Part shown: piece by piece, positions 54,230-63,375 of the stretch
Numbering within the stretch: position 1 is the first letter of the stretch
How the letters are laid out: each line of letters begins with the position of its first letter
From: Phytopseudomonas argentinensis
GTDB taxonomy: Bacteria; Pseudomonadota; Gammaproteobacteria; Pseudomonadales; Pseudomonadaceae
Assembly (NCBI RefSeq): GCF_900113905.1
Contig: NZ_FORC01000002.1
Coordinates: forward strand, 372,001-436,000
DNA length: 64,000 nucleotides
Direction of reading: 5' to 3'
Notes under the pieces: model-generated
Databases searched by the model: none
The model's input: the letters and a program-made list of their open reading frames with translations, nothing else
Told to the model about the DNA's origin: nothing
Translations under genes and position numbers: made by a program

Positions 54230-55109
54230 GCGCCGCAGGTTTTGGCCACAGCTGGGCGAGCAGCATGCCGGCGAACATCAGCGCGCAACCGAGGTAGCCG
54301 CGCGAGGACAGCGATTCGCCCAGCAGCAGGGCACCGGCAATGGCGGCAAACACGGCTTCCAGAGACAGGATGATCGCCGCGTGGGAGGCGATGGCATGTT
54401 TCTGGGCGACGACCTGCAGGGTGAAACCCACCGCCACGCCAAAGATCCCGCCATAGAGGATTGCAGGCAGCGCCTCGGCGATCTCAGCGCCGGGCAGGTG
54501 CTCGAAGCCCAGTGCCAGGGCCAGGCTGATCAGCGCGCAGGTAATGAACTGCACCAAGGCCAGTACCAGGGCGTCGTGGCGGGCGGCGAACACACCTACC
54601 AGCAGCACATGGATGCCCCATACGAAGGCGCCGGCCAGTTGCAGCAGATCGCCCGAGGCGACATGGAAGCCCTCGCCAACGCTGAGCAAAAACATGCCGA
54701 CTACCGCCAGCGAGGCGCCCAGCCAGATGCCCAGGCCGGTCTTGTGGCCCAGCAGCAGGCCGAGCAGGGGCACCACGATCACATAGAGGCCGGTGATGAA
54801 GCCCGAATTGGTGACGCTGGTGAACAACAGGCCGACCTGCTGCAGGTTGATGCCCAGTGCCAGTACCGCACCCAGCAGGCCGCCGCCAAGCAGCAGCGGT
54901 CGGCTGATGGGCGAGGCCGGTTTTGCACGGCGGCGGCGCAGCAGCACGATCAGCGGCAATAGCACGATTACCGCCAGGGCAAAGCGCAGACCACTGTAGA
55001 GAAATGGGCCGATGGCTTCCATGCCCAGGCGCTGGGCGACGAACGACGAACCCCAGATCATCGCGGTAATCAGCATCAGTAGATCGGCGCGCAGCGCATG
55101 ATTGGGCAT
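54213..55109 (-). CDS. EamA/DMT-family inner-membrane transporter
   Basis: A 298-residue ten-helix transporter made of two EamA repeats. The first opens LRADLLMLITAMIWGSSFVA and the second repeat has VSVGEGFHVASGDLLQLAGA-type residues, ending SLSSRGYLGCALMFAGMLLA. DMT proteins export or import small metabolites; the substrate is not predictable. ATG 55109 (MPNHALRADLL) is chosen because an upstream start would add a low-complexity stretch. Confidence 0.88.
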   Translation of the reverse strand: MPNHALRADLLMLITAMIWGSSFVAQRLGMEAIGPFLYSGLRFALAVIVLLPLIVLLRRRRAKPASPISRPLLLGGGLLGAVLALGINLQQVGLLFTSVTNSGFITGLYVIVVPLLGLLLGHKTGLGIWLGASLAVVGMFLLSVGEGFHVASGDLLQLAGAFVWGIHVLLVGVFAARHDALVLALVQFITCALISLALALGFEHLPGAEIAEALPAILYGGIFGVAVGFTLQVVAQKHAIASHAAIILSLEAVFAAIAGALLLGESLSSRGYLGCALMFAGMLLAQLWPKPAALTGRA

Positions 55110-55267
55110 TGCTGGTGGGCTCCCTGCAGAAGGGCGCAGACTTTGCCGCAAAGCGCCGCGCTTGACCACCCCGCCCGGGCTGGGCATGCTGGTGGGCGCC
55201 GTACGCTACGCTGTCAGGCAGATGGAGCCTGCAGCACGGCCTGCCTATAAAAAGAACAGGATCTGCC

Positions 55268-55918
55268 ATGGTCGCTTATGAAATCCTGATAGCCGATGAT
55301 CACCCCTTGTTTCGCAGTGCGCTGCAGCAGGCCCTGACCATGGGCCTTGGTGCGGGCGTGCGGCTGGTGGAAGTGGCCAGCATCGCCGAGCTGGAAGCAC
55401 GGCTGGCCGAGAAGACCGACTGGGATCTGGTCCTGCTCGACCTGAACATGCCAGGCGCCTACGGCTTCTCGGGGCTGGTGTTGCTGCGCGGGCAATACCC
55501 GCAGATTCCGGTGGTGATGATCTCCGCCCAGGAGGAGTCTGCCGTGGTGGTACGCGCCCGTGAGTTCGGCGCCAGTGGCTTCATTCCCAAGTCCAGTTCG
55601 CTGGAAGTGATCCAGCAGGCCGTGCGCCAGGTGCTGGAGGGCGAGGTGTGGTGGCCCCCACAGGGCGAGGAAGCCGCCAGCCTGTCATCCGAAGCCAGGG
55701 CCGCCAGTGCAGGCCTGGCCAGCCTGACGCCCCAGCAATTCCGTGTGCTGACCATGGTCTGCGAAGGCCTGCTGAACAAGCAGATCGCCTATGAGCTGAG
55801 CGTCTCCGAAGCCACGGTAAAAGCCCATGTTACGGCCATCTTCCGCAAGCTGGGTGTGCGCACCCGAACCCAGGCGGCGCTGCTGTTGCAGCAGCTGGAG
55901 TCGGTGCCGGCTGCCTGA
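55268..55918 (+). CDS. LuxR-type response regulator, ErdR/AgmR-like
   Basis: A 216-residue response regulator. The receiver domain has the phospho-acceptor Asp in LVLLDLNMPGAYGFSGLVLL and the conserved ADDHPLFRSALQQAL start; the C-terminal NarL/LuxR helix-turn-helix is LTPQQFRVLTMVCEGLLNKQ followed by IAYELSVSEATVKAHVTAIF. In P. aeruginosa the neighbouring order (regulator next to dgkA) is that of PA3604, the ErdR-type regulator of acetate/ethanol metabolism; this assignment rests on synteny. The cognate kinase is not in the window. Confidence 0.85.
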   Translation: MVAYEILIADDHPLFRSALQQALTMGLGAGVRLVEVASIAELEARLAEKTDWDLVLLDLNMPGAYGFSGLVLLRGQYPQIPVVMISAQEESAVVVRAREFGASGFIPKSSSLEVIQQAVRQVLEGEVWWPPQGEEAASLSSEARAASAGLASLTPQQFRVLTMVCEGLLNKQIAYELSVSEATVKAHVTAIFRKLGVRTRTQAALLLQQLESVPAA

Positions 55919-55993
55919 TGGCGTGGATTTTACGGGATTTTCACGGTGCGCTGGCGTACCCTGCGCGCCTTTCCCTGTCATAGCCCATTGCCC

Positions 55994-56359
55994 ATGTCGC
56001 CGTTCAAAGGACAAACCGGTCTAAAGCGTATTCTCAATGCCGCAGGCTATTCGCTCGATGGTCTGCGCGCCGCCTTCACTGGCGAAGCGGCATTTCGTCA
56101 GCTGGTACTGCTCAACGTCGTGCTGATTCCCATCGCGCTGCTGCTCGATGTCAGCCGTGGCGAACGGGCGCTAATGGTTGCCGCGTGCCTGCTGGCGCTG
56201 ATCGTCGAGCTTCTGAATTCCGCTGTCGAGGCGGCGATCGATCGCATTTCCCTGGACCTGCATCCGCTGTCCAAGACCGCCAAGGATATGGGCAGCGCTG
56301 CGCAACTGGTGTCGCTGACGCTGATCGGCAGCGTCTGGGCGATCATCCTGCTGGGCTAG
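55994..56359 (+). CDS. dgkA: Diacylglycerol kinase
   Basis: A 121-residue integral membrane kinase with three helices. The family motif is ALIVELLNSAVEAAIDRISL (with catalytic Glu) after AAFRQLVLLNVVLIPIALLL. It recycles diacylglycerol to phosphatidic acid during turnover of membrane-derived oligosaccharide and lipopolysaccharide precursors. ATG 55994 gives the usual short cytoplasmic N-terminus MSPFKGQTGLKRI. Confidence 0.95.
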   Translation: MSPFKGQTGLKRILNAAGYSLDGLRAAFTGEAAFRQLVLLNVVLIPIALLLDVSRGERALMVAACLLALIVELLNSAVEAAIDRISLDLHPLSKTAKDMGSAAQLVSLTLIGSVWAIILLG

Positions 56360-56370
56360 GGTCAGCAGCC

Positions 56371-57297
56371 CTAGCGCACCTGGGGTAGCACGATCTCGTC
56401 GCTGCGGCGGATGCCGGCGGTCAGTGCCCGGCACATGTCGAGGAACTCGCGCATCGCCGCAGTCTGGTACTTCTGTCGATGCCAGATGAAATAGAACTGG
56501 CGGCGCAGATCCAGGTCGGGGGTTTCCACCGGCACCAGGCTGCCGCGGCGAAAGGCATCGCGTAGCGCCAAGCGTGAAATGCAGCTGATGCCCAGGCCGG
56601 ACTCGACGGCCCGCTTGATCGCCTCGGTGTGTTCGAGTTCGAGGCGCACGTTGAGGGCGTCGGAATGGTGGCGCATGGCCTGGTCGAAGGTCAGGCGTGT
56701 GCCGGAGCCCTGTTCGCGAAGGATCCAGTCCTCGCCGCTCAACTCGCGAATGCCTGCATGGCCGCGCCGTGCCAGCGGGTGGTGGGGCGCGCAGAACACC
56801 ACCAGCTCATCCTCGACCCAGCTCTGCACCTCGATGTCGGGGTGATTGCAGTCGCCCTCGATTAGACCCAGGTCAATTTCGTAGTGAGCCACCTGCTGCA
56901 CGATATGTGCGGTGTTCTGCACGTGCAGTTTCACCTGGCTTTCCGGGTGGACCTTCATGAACCCGCCGATCAGCAGGGTGGCCAGGTAGTTGCCAATGGT
57001 CAGGGTGGCGCCGACCGCAAGTGAACCGAATCCCGATTTGCCGTTCAGAAGGTCTTCGATTTCCTTGGCCTGGTCGAGCAGGGCGACCGCTTGCGGCAGC
57101 AGCTGGCGCCCCAGGGCATTGAGGCTCAGGCGTTTGCCGGCACGATCGAACAGTTGGCAGCTCGATTGCCGCTCCAGCTCGGTGATCGAGGTGCTGGCCG
57201 CCGATTGCGACAGGGCGAGCAGCGTCGCGGCCTTGGAAACGCTTTCCTGCTGGGCGACGGCGACGAATACCTGGAGTTGACGAAGCGTAAATCGCAT
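56371..57297 (-). CDS. finR: LysR-type regulator FinR
   Basis: A 308-residue LysR regulator. The winged HTH is MRFTLRQLQVFVAVAQQESV then SKAATLLALSQSAASTSITE; the effector domain follows from about 90 (LAVGATLTIGNYLATLLIGG). Its divergent partner is fpr, as for FinR of P. putida and P. aeruginosa, which activates fpr in response to superoxide and sulfur status. The shared 122-bp gap contains ATATCT-N16-AGATAT (57318-57345), a possible binding site. Confidence 0.88.
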   Translation of the reverse strand: MRFTLRQLQVFVAVAQQESVSKAATLLALSQSAASTSITELERQSSCQLFDRAGKRLSLNALGRQLLPQAVALLDQAKEIEDLLNGKSGFGSLAVGATLTIGNYLATLLIGGFMKVHPESQVKLHVQNTAHIVQQVAHYEIDLGLIEGDCNHPDIEVQSWVEDELVVFCAPHHPLARRGHAGIRELSGEDWILREQGSGTRLTFDQAMRHHSDALNVRLELEHTEAIKRAVESGLGISCISRLALRDAFRRGSLVPVETPDLDLRRQFYFIWHRQKYQTAAMREFLDMCRALTAGIRRSDEIVLPQVR

Positions 57298-57317
57298 ATC
57301 TATATAACCGATAACCC

Positions 57318-57345
57318 ATATCTTGATAATTCATTTAACAGATAT
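57318..57345. promoter_or_regulatory. Inverted repeat in the finR-fpr gap
   Basis: ATATCT (57318-57323) and AGATAT (57340-57345) form a perfect inverted repeat with a 16-bp spacer in an AT-rich divergent promoter. LysR-type regulators bind such spaced repeats. Assignment to FinR is inference. Confidence 0.4.
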
Positions 57346-57419
57346 TCTGGCCGCGATTAGAATGCCGCGCAATTGCGCTTAAGAATCAGCGTGCCCGACG
57401 TTTTCAGGAGCCCCCATAC

Positions 57420-58199
57420 ATGAGCAACATGAACCACGAACGCGTTCTGAGTGTTCACCACTGGAATGACACGCTGTTCAGCTTCAAGTGCACCCGCGAC
57501 CCGGGCCTGCGCTTTGAGAATGGCCAGTTCGTGATGATCGGCCTGCAGCAAGAAAATGGCCGTCCGCTCATGCGTGCCTATTCCATTGCCAGCCCGAACT
57601 GGGAAGAGCATCTGGAGTTTTTCAGTATCAAGGTGCCCGATGGCCCGCTGACCTCGCAACTGCAACACCTCAAGGAAGGCGACGAGGTGATCATCAGCAA
57701 GAAGCCCACCGGCACGCTGGTGCTCGACGACCTCAACCCCGGCAAGCACCTGTACCTGCTCAGCACCGGTACCGGCCTGGCGCCGTTCATGAGCGTCATC
57801 CAGGACCCGGAAACCTACGAGCGTTTCGAGAAGGTGATCCTGGTTCACGGTGTGCGCTACGTCAACGAAGTGGCCTACCGCGAGTTCATTACCGAGCACC
57901 TGCCGCAGAACGAGTTCTTTGGCGACGCGCTCAAGGAAAAGCTGATCTATTACCCCACCGTGACCCGCGAGCCGTTCGAGAACCAAGGCCGCCTGACCGA
58001 CCTGATGCGCAGCGGCAAGCTGTTTGCCGATATCGGCCTGCCGCCGATCAACCCGCAGGACGACCGCGCGATGATCTGCGGCAGCCCGAGCATGCTCGAC
58101 GAAACCAGCGAAGTGCTCGACAGCTTCGGCCTGAAGATTTCGCCGCGCATGCGCGAACCGGGTGATTATCTGATCGAGCGCGCCTTCGTCGAGAAGTGA
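57420..58199 (+). CDS. fpr: Ferredoxin-NADP+ reductase
   Basis: A 259-residue FAD enzyme. The flavin motif is RPLMRAYSIASPNWEEHLEF (RxYS), the NADP-binding region LYLLSTGTGLAPFMSVIQDP, and the C-terminus ends PGDYLIERAFVEK, covering the FAD as in bacterial FPRs. It moves electrons between NADPH and ferredoxin/flavodoxin, supporting redox defence and Fe-S cluster repair. It is divergent from finR. A repeat element and a terminator follow its stop. Confidence 0.96.
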   Translation: MSNMNHERVLSVHHWNDTLFSFKCTRDPGLRFENGQFVMIGLQQENGRPLMRAYSIASPNWEEHLEFFSIKVPDGPLTSQLQHLKEGDEVIISKKPTGTLVLDDLNPGKHLYLLSTGTGLAPFMSVIQDPETYERFEKVILVHGVRYVNEVAYREFITEHLPQNEFFGDALKEKLIYYPTVTREPFENQGRLTDLMRSGKLFADIGLPPINPQDDRAMICGSPSMLDETSEVLDSFGLKISPRMREPGDYLIERAFVEK

Positions 58200-58200
58200 T

Positions 58201-58315
58201 CTGTTGAGCAGCTGCGCGTCGGCCCTGCTGCGTTGAAAGAAAGCTCAAAATGCTCATGTACAACAGTACATTCCGCTTTTTCGCTTACTTTCGCCTTGCA
58301 TGGCTCTAGCTCGCA
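58201..58315. repeat. Structured intergenic repeat, copy 2
   Basis: Begins CTGTTGAGCAGCTGCGCGTC and ends CTCTAGCTCGC, aligning with copy 1 at 25911-26029. Its inner stem is ATGTAC/GTACAT (copy 1: TTTAC/GTAAA) and its outer stem GAAAGAAAGC with GCTTACTTTC (copy 1: AAAAACAG with CTGTTTTT). The paired substitutions keep both stems. It lies immediately after the fpr stop codon. Confidence 0.75.
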
Positions 58316-58335
58316 AGCTCCTTGAGGTAGTAGAG

Positions 58336-58369
58336 AATCGGAGCGTATTTAAGCGCTTCGATTTTTTTT
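58336..58369 (+). terminator. Terminator of fpr
   Basis: Stem AATCGGAGCG / CGCTTCGATT (58336-58345 and 58354-58363, one G-U pair) followed by a run of T to 58369. Confidence 0.8.
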
Positions 58370-58386
58370 GCCCAGATCAAAGGCAT

Positions 58387-58413
58387 AAAAAAACGGGAGC
58401 CTTGGCTCCCGTT
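58387..58413 (-). terminator. Terminator of bfrB
   Basis: Stem ACGGGAGCC / GGCTCCCGT with a two-base spacer between the arms, flanked by an A run (58387-58393) that gives a U tract on the minus-strand transcript, 18 bp after the bfrB stop. Confidence 0.78.
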
Positions 58414-58430
58414 TTCGTTGCAGTTGACGC

Positions 58431-58901
58431 TTATTCGTCCATCTGCGACTGCAGGTAGTTCTGCAGCCCAACAGCCTTGATCAGGCTGAGCTGGGTTTCC
58501 AGCCAGTCGATATGTTCTTCCTCGGACTCAAGGATGTCTTCGAGCAGTTCACGGCTGGCGTAGTCGCCCACCGTCTCGCAATACGCGATGGCCGCTTTCA
58601 GGTCGATATGGGCCTTGTGCTCGATGCGCAGGTCGCACTCGAGCATTTCCTGGGTGTTCTCGCCGATCAGGATCTTGCCCAGGTCCTGCAGGTTTGGCAG
58701 ACCCTCCAAGAACAGGATGCGCTTGATGAGCTTGTCCGCGTGTTTCATCTCGTCGATGGACTCGTGGTACTCATGCTTGCCCAGCTTGGTCAGGCCCCAG
58801 TCTTCATACATGCGGGCGTGCAGAAAGTACTGGTTGATCGCGACCAGCTCGTTGCCGAGGATCTTGTTCAAGTGCTGAATTACTGTCTTGTCGCCTTTCA
58901 T
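58431..58901 (-). CDS. bfrB: Bacterioferritin (heme-binding, BfrB type)
   Basis: A 156-residue 24-mer ferritin. The diiron ferroxidase ligands are visible (Glu in [21 protein letters not shown]-x2-H in [34 protein letters not shown]), and Met52 in [10 protein letters not shown] is the heme-bridging residue. It oxidises and stores iron. Release of iron needs the ferredoxin Bfd, encoded just upstream, and the FPR encoded nearby. Confidence 0.96.
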   Translation of the reverse strand: MKGDKTVIQHLNKILGNELVAINQYFLHARMYEDWGLTKLGKHEYHESIDEMKHADKLIKRILFLEGLPNLQDLGKILIGENTQEMLECDLRIEHKAHIDLKAAIAYCETVGDYASRELLEDILESEEEHIDWLETQLSLIKAVGLQNYLQSQMDE

Positions 58902-59061
58902 GATGAAGCCCGTCCTGCCTGGAATTAAGTAACCGATGGCGAATTCTGGGCTTGCAAAATACGACTGTCAAACGTAAGTTATTGAAATATAAGTGAAAAT
59001 AAATATAAATGAGAGTGTTTAAGTTATGCGTCTTGGCGCTAACTCATTGAATTCTGAGCAT

Positions 59062-59087
59062 AAAAAAACCGGATACGAGATCCGGTT
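59062..59087 (-). terminator. Terminator of bfd
   Basis: Stem AACCGGAT / ATCCGGTT (59067-59087) with the A run at 59062-59068 giving the U tract on the minus strand, 19 bp after the bfd stop. Confidence 0.8.
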
Positions 59088-59105
59088 CTTCGAAAACAGC
59101 ACGCT

Positions 59106-59324
59106 TCAAGCCGCAACAAAATTTCCTGGGTAGGCCATGGCTACCTGACTTTGCTGCACTTCGCCCAGGGTTTCCCGCACCACCTGCTTGGCCAGGCACG
59201 CGCATTTGCCGCACTGGCTGGCAACGCCCAGCGTTTCACGCACTTCACGGTAGCTGCAGCAACCTTCATAGATCGCTTCGCGGATCTGACCGTCGGTGAC
59301 ACCTTCGCAAAGGCAGACGTACAT
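59106..59324 (-). CDS. bfd: Bacterioferritin-associated ferredoxin
   Basis: A 72-residue 2Fe-2S protein with the Bfd Cys pattern: MYVCLCEGVTDGQIREAIYE (C-x-C) and VASQCGKCACLAKQV (C-x2-C). It binds bacterioferritin at the heme and reduces the ferric core to release iron. ATG 59324 gives the conserved start; the upstream in-frame region overlaps the Fur box. It is iron-repressed if that box is functional. Confidence 0.93.
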   Translation of the reverse strand: MYVCLCEGVTDGQIREAIYEGCCSYREVRETLGVASQCGKCACLAKQVVRETLGEVQQSQVAMAYPGNFVAA

Positions 59325-59362
59325 AGGCTTGGCCCGTCGCATGGCTGAGACTGATGGCAAAA

Positions 59363-59383
59363 GATACTAATGTTAATGAGAAT
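59363..59383. promoter_or_regulatory. Fur box upstream of bfd
   Basis: The sequence GATACTAATGTTAATGAGAA shows GATAAT-like hexamers in tandem (GATACT, AATGTT, AATGAG, then AAT), an extended Fur-type site. It lies 38-60 bp before the bfd start, which would be derepressed under iron starvation. Confidence 0.65.
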
Positions 59384-59485
59384 GCGTGTCAAAGATAAAC
59401 CGGCTCCTGATTAGCATAATTTCTCAACTTTCGATGAGCGGCAATTCGGCGCCATCATCGGTTCGCAGCCCAGATAATGGGCCAC

Positions 59486-59513
59486 AAAAAAACCGGCTCA
59501 CGAGCCGGTTTTT
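59486..59513. terminator. Bidirectional terminator next to argC
   Basis: Stem AACCGGCTC / GAGCCGGTT (59491-59510) with A and T runs on its two sides, 18 bp after the argC stop. Confidence 0.8.
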
Positions 59514-59530
59514 GTAGGTGGGGGTAGGGC

Positions 59531-60463
59531 TCACGCAATTTGCGTGCAGAGTCCTTCTTCCAGGCCGAGCATGATGTTCAGGTTCTGCACGGCAGCCCCT
59601 GATGCCCCCTTGCCCAGGTTGTCGAGCTTGGCCACCAGCAAGGCCTGGTTGCCGCTGCTGGCGCCGAAGACCTGCAGTTCTGCACGGTTGCTGCCGCTCA
59701 GGCCGTGGGGCGTGATGAACGGGGCAGTGTCGGCGGCGATCTCGTTGTAAGGCTGCACCTGCACGAACTGTTCACCCTGGTAATAGGCGCTCAGGGCTTT
59801 GTGCAGCTCGCTGCCATTGCTGCCTTGCAGCGGGATCATCACCAGCATGCCCTGGTCGTAGCTGCCGACCGCCGGCTGGAAGATCGGGCGCGCGTTCAAA
59901 CCGCTCCAGTGCTGAATTTCCGGGATGTGCTTGTGATCGAAGCCCATGCCGTAGGCGGCGTAGATTGGCGCGCCTTCGCCTTCATAGCGTTCGACCATCT
60001 TGGTGCCGCCGCCGGTGTAGCCGGAGATGGCGTTGATGCACAGCTCGCGATCGGCAGCCAGCAGCCCGGCATCGATCAGCGGGCGCAGCAGCAGGATGGC
60101 CCCCGTGGCATAGCAGCCCGGGTTGCTCACCGCAGCGGCCTTGGCGATGGCTTCGCGCTGGCCCTTGGCCAGTTCAGCCATGCCGAACACCCAGTCACTG
60201 GCGGTACGGTGCGCGGAACTGGCGTCCAGCACCCGGCAGCCGACTTCACGGGCCTGGGCAGCCGTTTCCTTGGCGGCGTCGTCCGGCAGGCACAGCACGG
60301 TGACGTCGACCGAGCGCATCAGTTCGAGCTTGGCCTGCACGTCGCGACGCTTGTCGTGGTCGATGGTGACCACCTCGATCTGCGGGTGGTTGGCCAGGCG
60401 CTGACGGATCTGCAGGCCGGTGGTGCCGGCCTGCCCATCGATGAAGATCTGGTATTTTTTCAT
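59531..60463 (-). CDS. argC: N-acetyl-gamma-glutamyl-phosphate reductase (type 2)
   Basis: A 310-residue short (type 2) ArgC. The nucleotide fold opens KYQIFIDGQAGTTGLQIRQR, the catalytic Cys is in AAAVSNPGCYATGAILLLRP, and the conserved His in AAYGMGFDHKHIPEIQHWSG. It reduces N-acetylglutamyl phosphate in arginine synthesis. Its ATG is 6 nt after the rnt stop on the same strand, so the three genes pyrC-rnt-argC are an operon. argG, the last-but-one arginine enzyme, begins at 63376 on the other strand. Confidence 0.95.
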   Translation of the reverse strand: MKKYQIFIDGQAGTTGLQIRQRLANHPQIEVVTIDHDKRRDVQAKLELMRSVDVTVLCLPDDAAKETAAQAREVGCRVLDASSAHRTASDWVFGMAELAKGQREAIAKAAAVSNPGCYATGAILLLRPLIDAGLLAADRELCINAISGYTGGGTKMVERYEGEGAPIYAAYGMGFDHKHIPEIQHWSGLNARPIFQPAVGSYDQGMLVMIPLQGSNGSELHKALSAYYQGEQFVQVQPYNEIAADTAPFITPHGLSGSNRAELQVFGASSGNQALLVAKLDNLGKGASGAAVQNLNIMLGLEEGLCTQIA

Positions 60464-60468
60464 GGCAT

Positions 60469-61143
60469 TCACTCGTCGAAGTCTTCCCAGCCGCCCATTT
60501 CCTTCCAGCGATTGACGATGCCGCAGAACAGCTCGGCAGTCTTCTCGGTGTCGTAGCGGGCGGAATGGGCTTCACGGCCATCGAACTCGATGCCGGCGGC
60601 CTGGCAGGCTTTGGCCAGCACGGTCTGCCCGTAGGCAAGGCCGGCGAGGCTGGCGGTGTCGAAACTGGAAAAGGGGTGGAAGGGATTGCGCTTGAGGTCG
60701 CAACGCGCGACCGCGGCGTTGAGGAAGCCCAGGTCGAAACTGCTGTTGTGGCCGACCAGAATCGCGCGTTTGCAGCCATTGGCCTTCAGGGATTTGCGCA
60801 GGCCACGGAAGATTTCAGTCAGCGCATGCTCTTCGCTCACTGCCATGCGCAGCGGATGGTCGAGCTTGATGCCGGTGAAATCCAGCGCCGCCTGTTCGAT
60901 ATTGGCACCCTCGAAGGGTTCGACCCGGAAGAAATGGGTGTGGTCGGGATACAGGAAGCCACCTTCGTCCATGCCGATGGTGGTGGCGGCGATTTCCAGC
61001 AGGGCATCGGTGGCACTGTTGAAACCGCCGGTCTCGACATCCACGACCACCGGCAGGTAGCCGCGAAAGCGTGCCGCCATGGGGTGGCGCGCACCGCCGC
61101 TGCTCGGCTGCTCGAGGTCGTCTTCGTACTGTTCTTCGCTCAT
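60469..61143 (-). CDS. rnt: Ribonuclease T
   Basis: A 224-residue DEDD-type 3'-exonuclease. Exo motifs are visible: [20 protein letters not shown] (D-x-E), [20 protein letters not shown] (Asp), and [20 protein letters not shown] (H and D). RNase T trims 3' ends of tRNA and other stable RNAs. Its ATG overlaps the pyrC TGA (ATGA). Confidence 0.95.
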   Translation of the reverse strand: MSEEQYEDDLEQPSSGGARHPMAARFRGYLPVVVDVETGGFNSATDALLEIAATTIGMDEGGFLYPDHTHFFRVEPFEGANIEQAALDFTGIKLDHPLRMAVSEEHALTEIFRGLRKSLKANGCKRAILVGHNSSFDLGFLNAAVARCDLKRNPFHPFSSFDTASLAGLAYGQTVLAKACQAAGIEFDGREAHSARYDTEKTAELFCGIVNRWKEMGGWEDFDE

Positions 61144-62186
61144 TGACCCGCCTCCAGCAAGCGCCAGCGCAGGCTTTCACCAGCGCGCAGGGGAATTACC
61201 GTCTGCTCACCGAACGGCAGGCTCGCCGGAGCAACCCAGGCTTCGCGCACCAGGGTGATGCTGTCGGTATTGCGTGGCAGGCCGTAGAAGTCGGCGCCGA
61301 AGTGGCTGGCGAAGCCTTCCAGCTTGTCCAGTGCACCACGGTCTTCGAAAGCCTCGGCGTACAACTCGATAGCGGCATAGGCGGTGTAGCAGCCGGCGCA
61401 ACCACAGGCGTTTTCCTTGGCATGCCTGGCGTGTGGCGCCGAGTCGGTACCCAGGAAGAACTTCGGGTTGCCGCTGGTGGCGGCATCGAGCAGCGCCTGC
61501 TGGTGGGTGTTGCGCTTGAGGATCGGCAGGCAATAGAAGTGCGGGCGAATACCGCCGACCAGCATGTGGTTGCGGTTGTAGAGCAGGTGCTGGGCGGTAA
61601 TCGTGGCGCCGACGTTGTCTGGTGCCTCCTTGACGAACTGCGCGGCATCGGCGGTGGTGATGTGCTCGAACACCACCTTGAGCGTCGGGAAGCGCTCGAC
61701 GACGCGGCACAGGTGCTCGTCGATAAAGGCTTTCTCACGGTCGAACACATCGATTTCCGAACGGGTCACTTCACCGTGTACCAGCAGCGGCAGGCCTGTC
61801 TCTGCAAGGGCCTCCAGCGCGCCGGTGATGTTGTCCAGGCTGGTGACGCCCGAATCGGAATTGGTGGTCGCACCCGCCGGGTACATCTTCGCTGCGTAGA
61901 CATAGCCGCTGGCCTTGGCGGCGCGGATGTCGTCGCCCGTGGTGCGGTCGGTGAGGTAGAGCACCATCAGCGGCTGGAACTGGCTGCCGGCTGGACGGGC
62001 GGCAAGAATGCGTTGGCGATAGTCGCCTGCCTCGGCGGCGTTGCGCACCGGAGGAACCAGGTTGGGCATGATGATCGCGCGGGCGAAGGTGCGGGCGACA
62101 TCGCCTACGGTGTGGGGCAGTACGGCGCCGTCGCGCAGGTGAATGTGCCAGTCGTCGGGACGCAGCAGGGTGATGCGGTCGGTCAT
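61140..62186 (-). CDS. pyrC: Dihydroorotase
   Basis: A 348-residue type II dihydroorotase. The zinc motif [20 protein letters not shown] (H-x-H) and the carboxylated Lys in [20 protein letters not shown] are present, and the C-terminal [20 protein letters not shown] ends the chain. It closes the dihydroorotate ring in pyrimidine synthesis. ATG 62186 gives the conserved start [13 protein letters not shown]. Confidence 0.96.
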   Translation of the reverse strand: MTDRITLLRPDDWHIHLRDGAVLPHTVGDVARTFARAIIMPNLVPPVRNAAEAGDYRQRILAARPAGSQFQPLMVLYLTDRTTGDDIRAAKASGYVYAAKMYPAGATTNSDSGVTSLDNITGALEALAETGLPLLVHGEVTRSEIDVFDREKAFIDEHLCRVVERFPTLKVVFEHITTADAAQFVKEAPDNVGATITAQHLLYNRNHMLVGGIRPHFYCLPILKRNTHQQALLDAATSGNPKFFLGTDSAPHARHAKENACGCAGCYTAYAAIELYAEAFEDRGALDKLEGFASHFGADFYGLPRNTDSITLVREAWVAPASLPFGEQTVIPLRAGESLRWRLLEAGQ

Positions 62187-62334
62187 TGAGGCTTCCAGGC
62201 GGGGGCGAAACATGCCCGGAATGCTACCGGAAAAGGGCGGCGGGGGCACGCCGCAGATAGGCGGGCGGCGCACTCAAGTTTTCCCGGTCGCCACCGATAC
62301 CAGAAGGGTACCTTGCATTTGCCCGGAGCTCGCT

Positions 62335-63276
62335 GTGCGTCAGCCCCTTTTCCTTCTCATCGGATTGATCCTCAGTGCTGGCGCGAGCCTGCCCGCTGCC
62401 GCGATCAGCTTCCAGACGCGCCTGGAAAAGGTCGAATGGCAGGTGGCCGGCGACAAGTTCGAATGCCGCCTGAGCCAGCCGATCACCGATTTCGGCGCCG
62501 GGGAATTCGTGCGCCGGGCAGGCGAACAGGCGACCTTTCGCCTGCAGGCCCGCGAACACTGGCTGGGCAACGGCTCGGCCACCTTGCTGGCGGCCGCTGC
62601 GCCCTGGCAGCCGGGGCGCGGTGATATCAACCTCGGTGCGGTGAGCGTCGGCAGTGGCGAGGTGCCGTTCAACAGCAGCCAGGAGCAGGCCGGGCGCCTG
62701 CTTACCGGCTTGCTCGAGGGGCGCAGCCCACTGGTGCGCCACCGCACCTCCCTGGGCAGCGAAAGCCTCGAGGTGCGCCTGCTGCCGGTGCGCTTTCGCA
62801 AGGCCTACGACGATTACCTGAAGTGCACCGCCAAGCTGTTGCCGGTCAATTTCGATCAGGTGCGCCAATCCAATATCGGTTTTCCCGGGGGGGGCACCGA
62901 ACTCGATGCCATGGCCAAGGCCAGGCTGGAGATCATCCTCGACTTCATGAAGGCCGACCCCACGGTCAACCGCATCGAGCTCGACGGGCATTCCGACAAC
63001 AGCGGCAATCGCCTGACCAACCGCGACCTGTCGCGCCGCCGTGCGCTGGCGGTGATGGACTACCTCAAGGCCCAGGGCGTGCCCGATGAGCGCATCATCA
63101 TGCGTTTCCATGGTGAGCGTTATCCGCTGGCGCCCAACATCAGCGCCGCCAATCGTGACAAGAACCGTCGGGTGTCGGTGCGCCTGGACAAAGTGCCGGA
63201 AGCGCCCGTGCAACCGACCGAACAGGCCGCACCCGCCGCGCCAGCGGTACCGGCAACACCCGCTGCCACCTCCTGA
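62335..63276 (+). CDS. motY: Sodium/proton-motor OmpA-like protein MotY
   Basis: A 313-residue envelope protein with a signal peptide (VRQPLFLLIGLILSAGASLP then AAA) after a GTG start; GGAG lies 8 nt upstream. The N-terminal domain has ISFQTRLEKVEWQVAGDKFE, and the C-terminal OmpA-type peptidoglycan-binding domain has RIELDGHSDNSGNRLTNRDL. It forms part of the T-ring that anchors the flagellar motor. The Pseudomonas order rnt-pyrC-motY-argG supports the name. A Pro/Ala-rich tail follows the domain. Confidence 0.9.
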   Translation: MRQPLFLLIGLILSAGASLPAAAISFQTRLEKVEWQVAGDKFECRLSQPITDFGAGEFVRRAGEQATFRLQAREHWLGNGSATLLAAAAPWQPGRGDINLGAVSVGSGEVPFNSSQEQAGRLLTGLLEGRSPLVRHRTSLGSESLEVRLLPVRFRKAYDDYLKCTAKLLPVNFDQVRQSNIGFPGGGTELDAMAKARLEIILDFMKADPTVNRIELDGHSDNSGNRLTNRDLSRRRALAVMDYLKAQGVPDERIIMRFHGERYPLAPNISAANRDKNRRVSVRLDKVPEAPVQPTEQAAPAAPAVPATPAATS

Positions 63277-63375
63277 TCCTGTCGCCTTGACGCCATCACC
63301 TGTCGCACCCCTGTAAATCGTGGCTCATGGGCAGTAGAATCACGGGCTTTTCGAACAACCCGTGGAGTGGATGGC

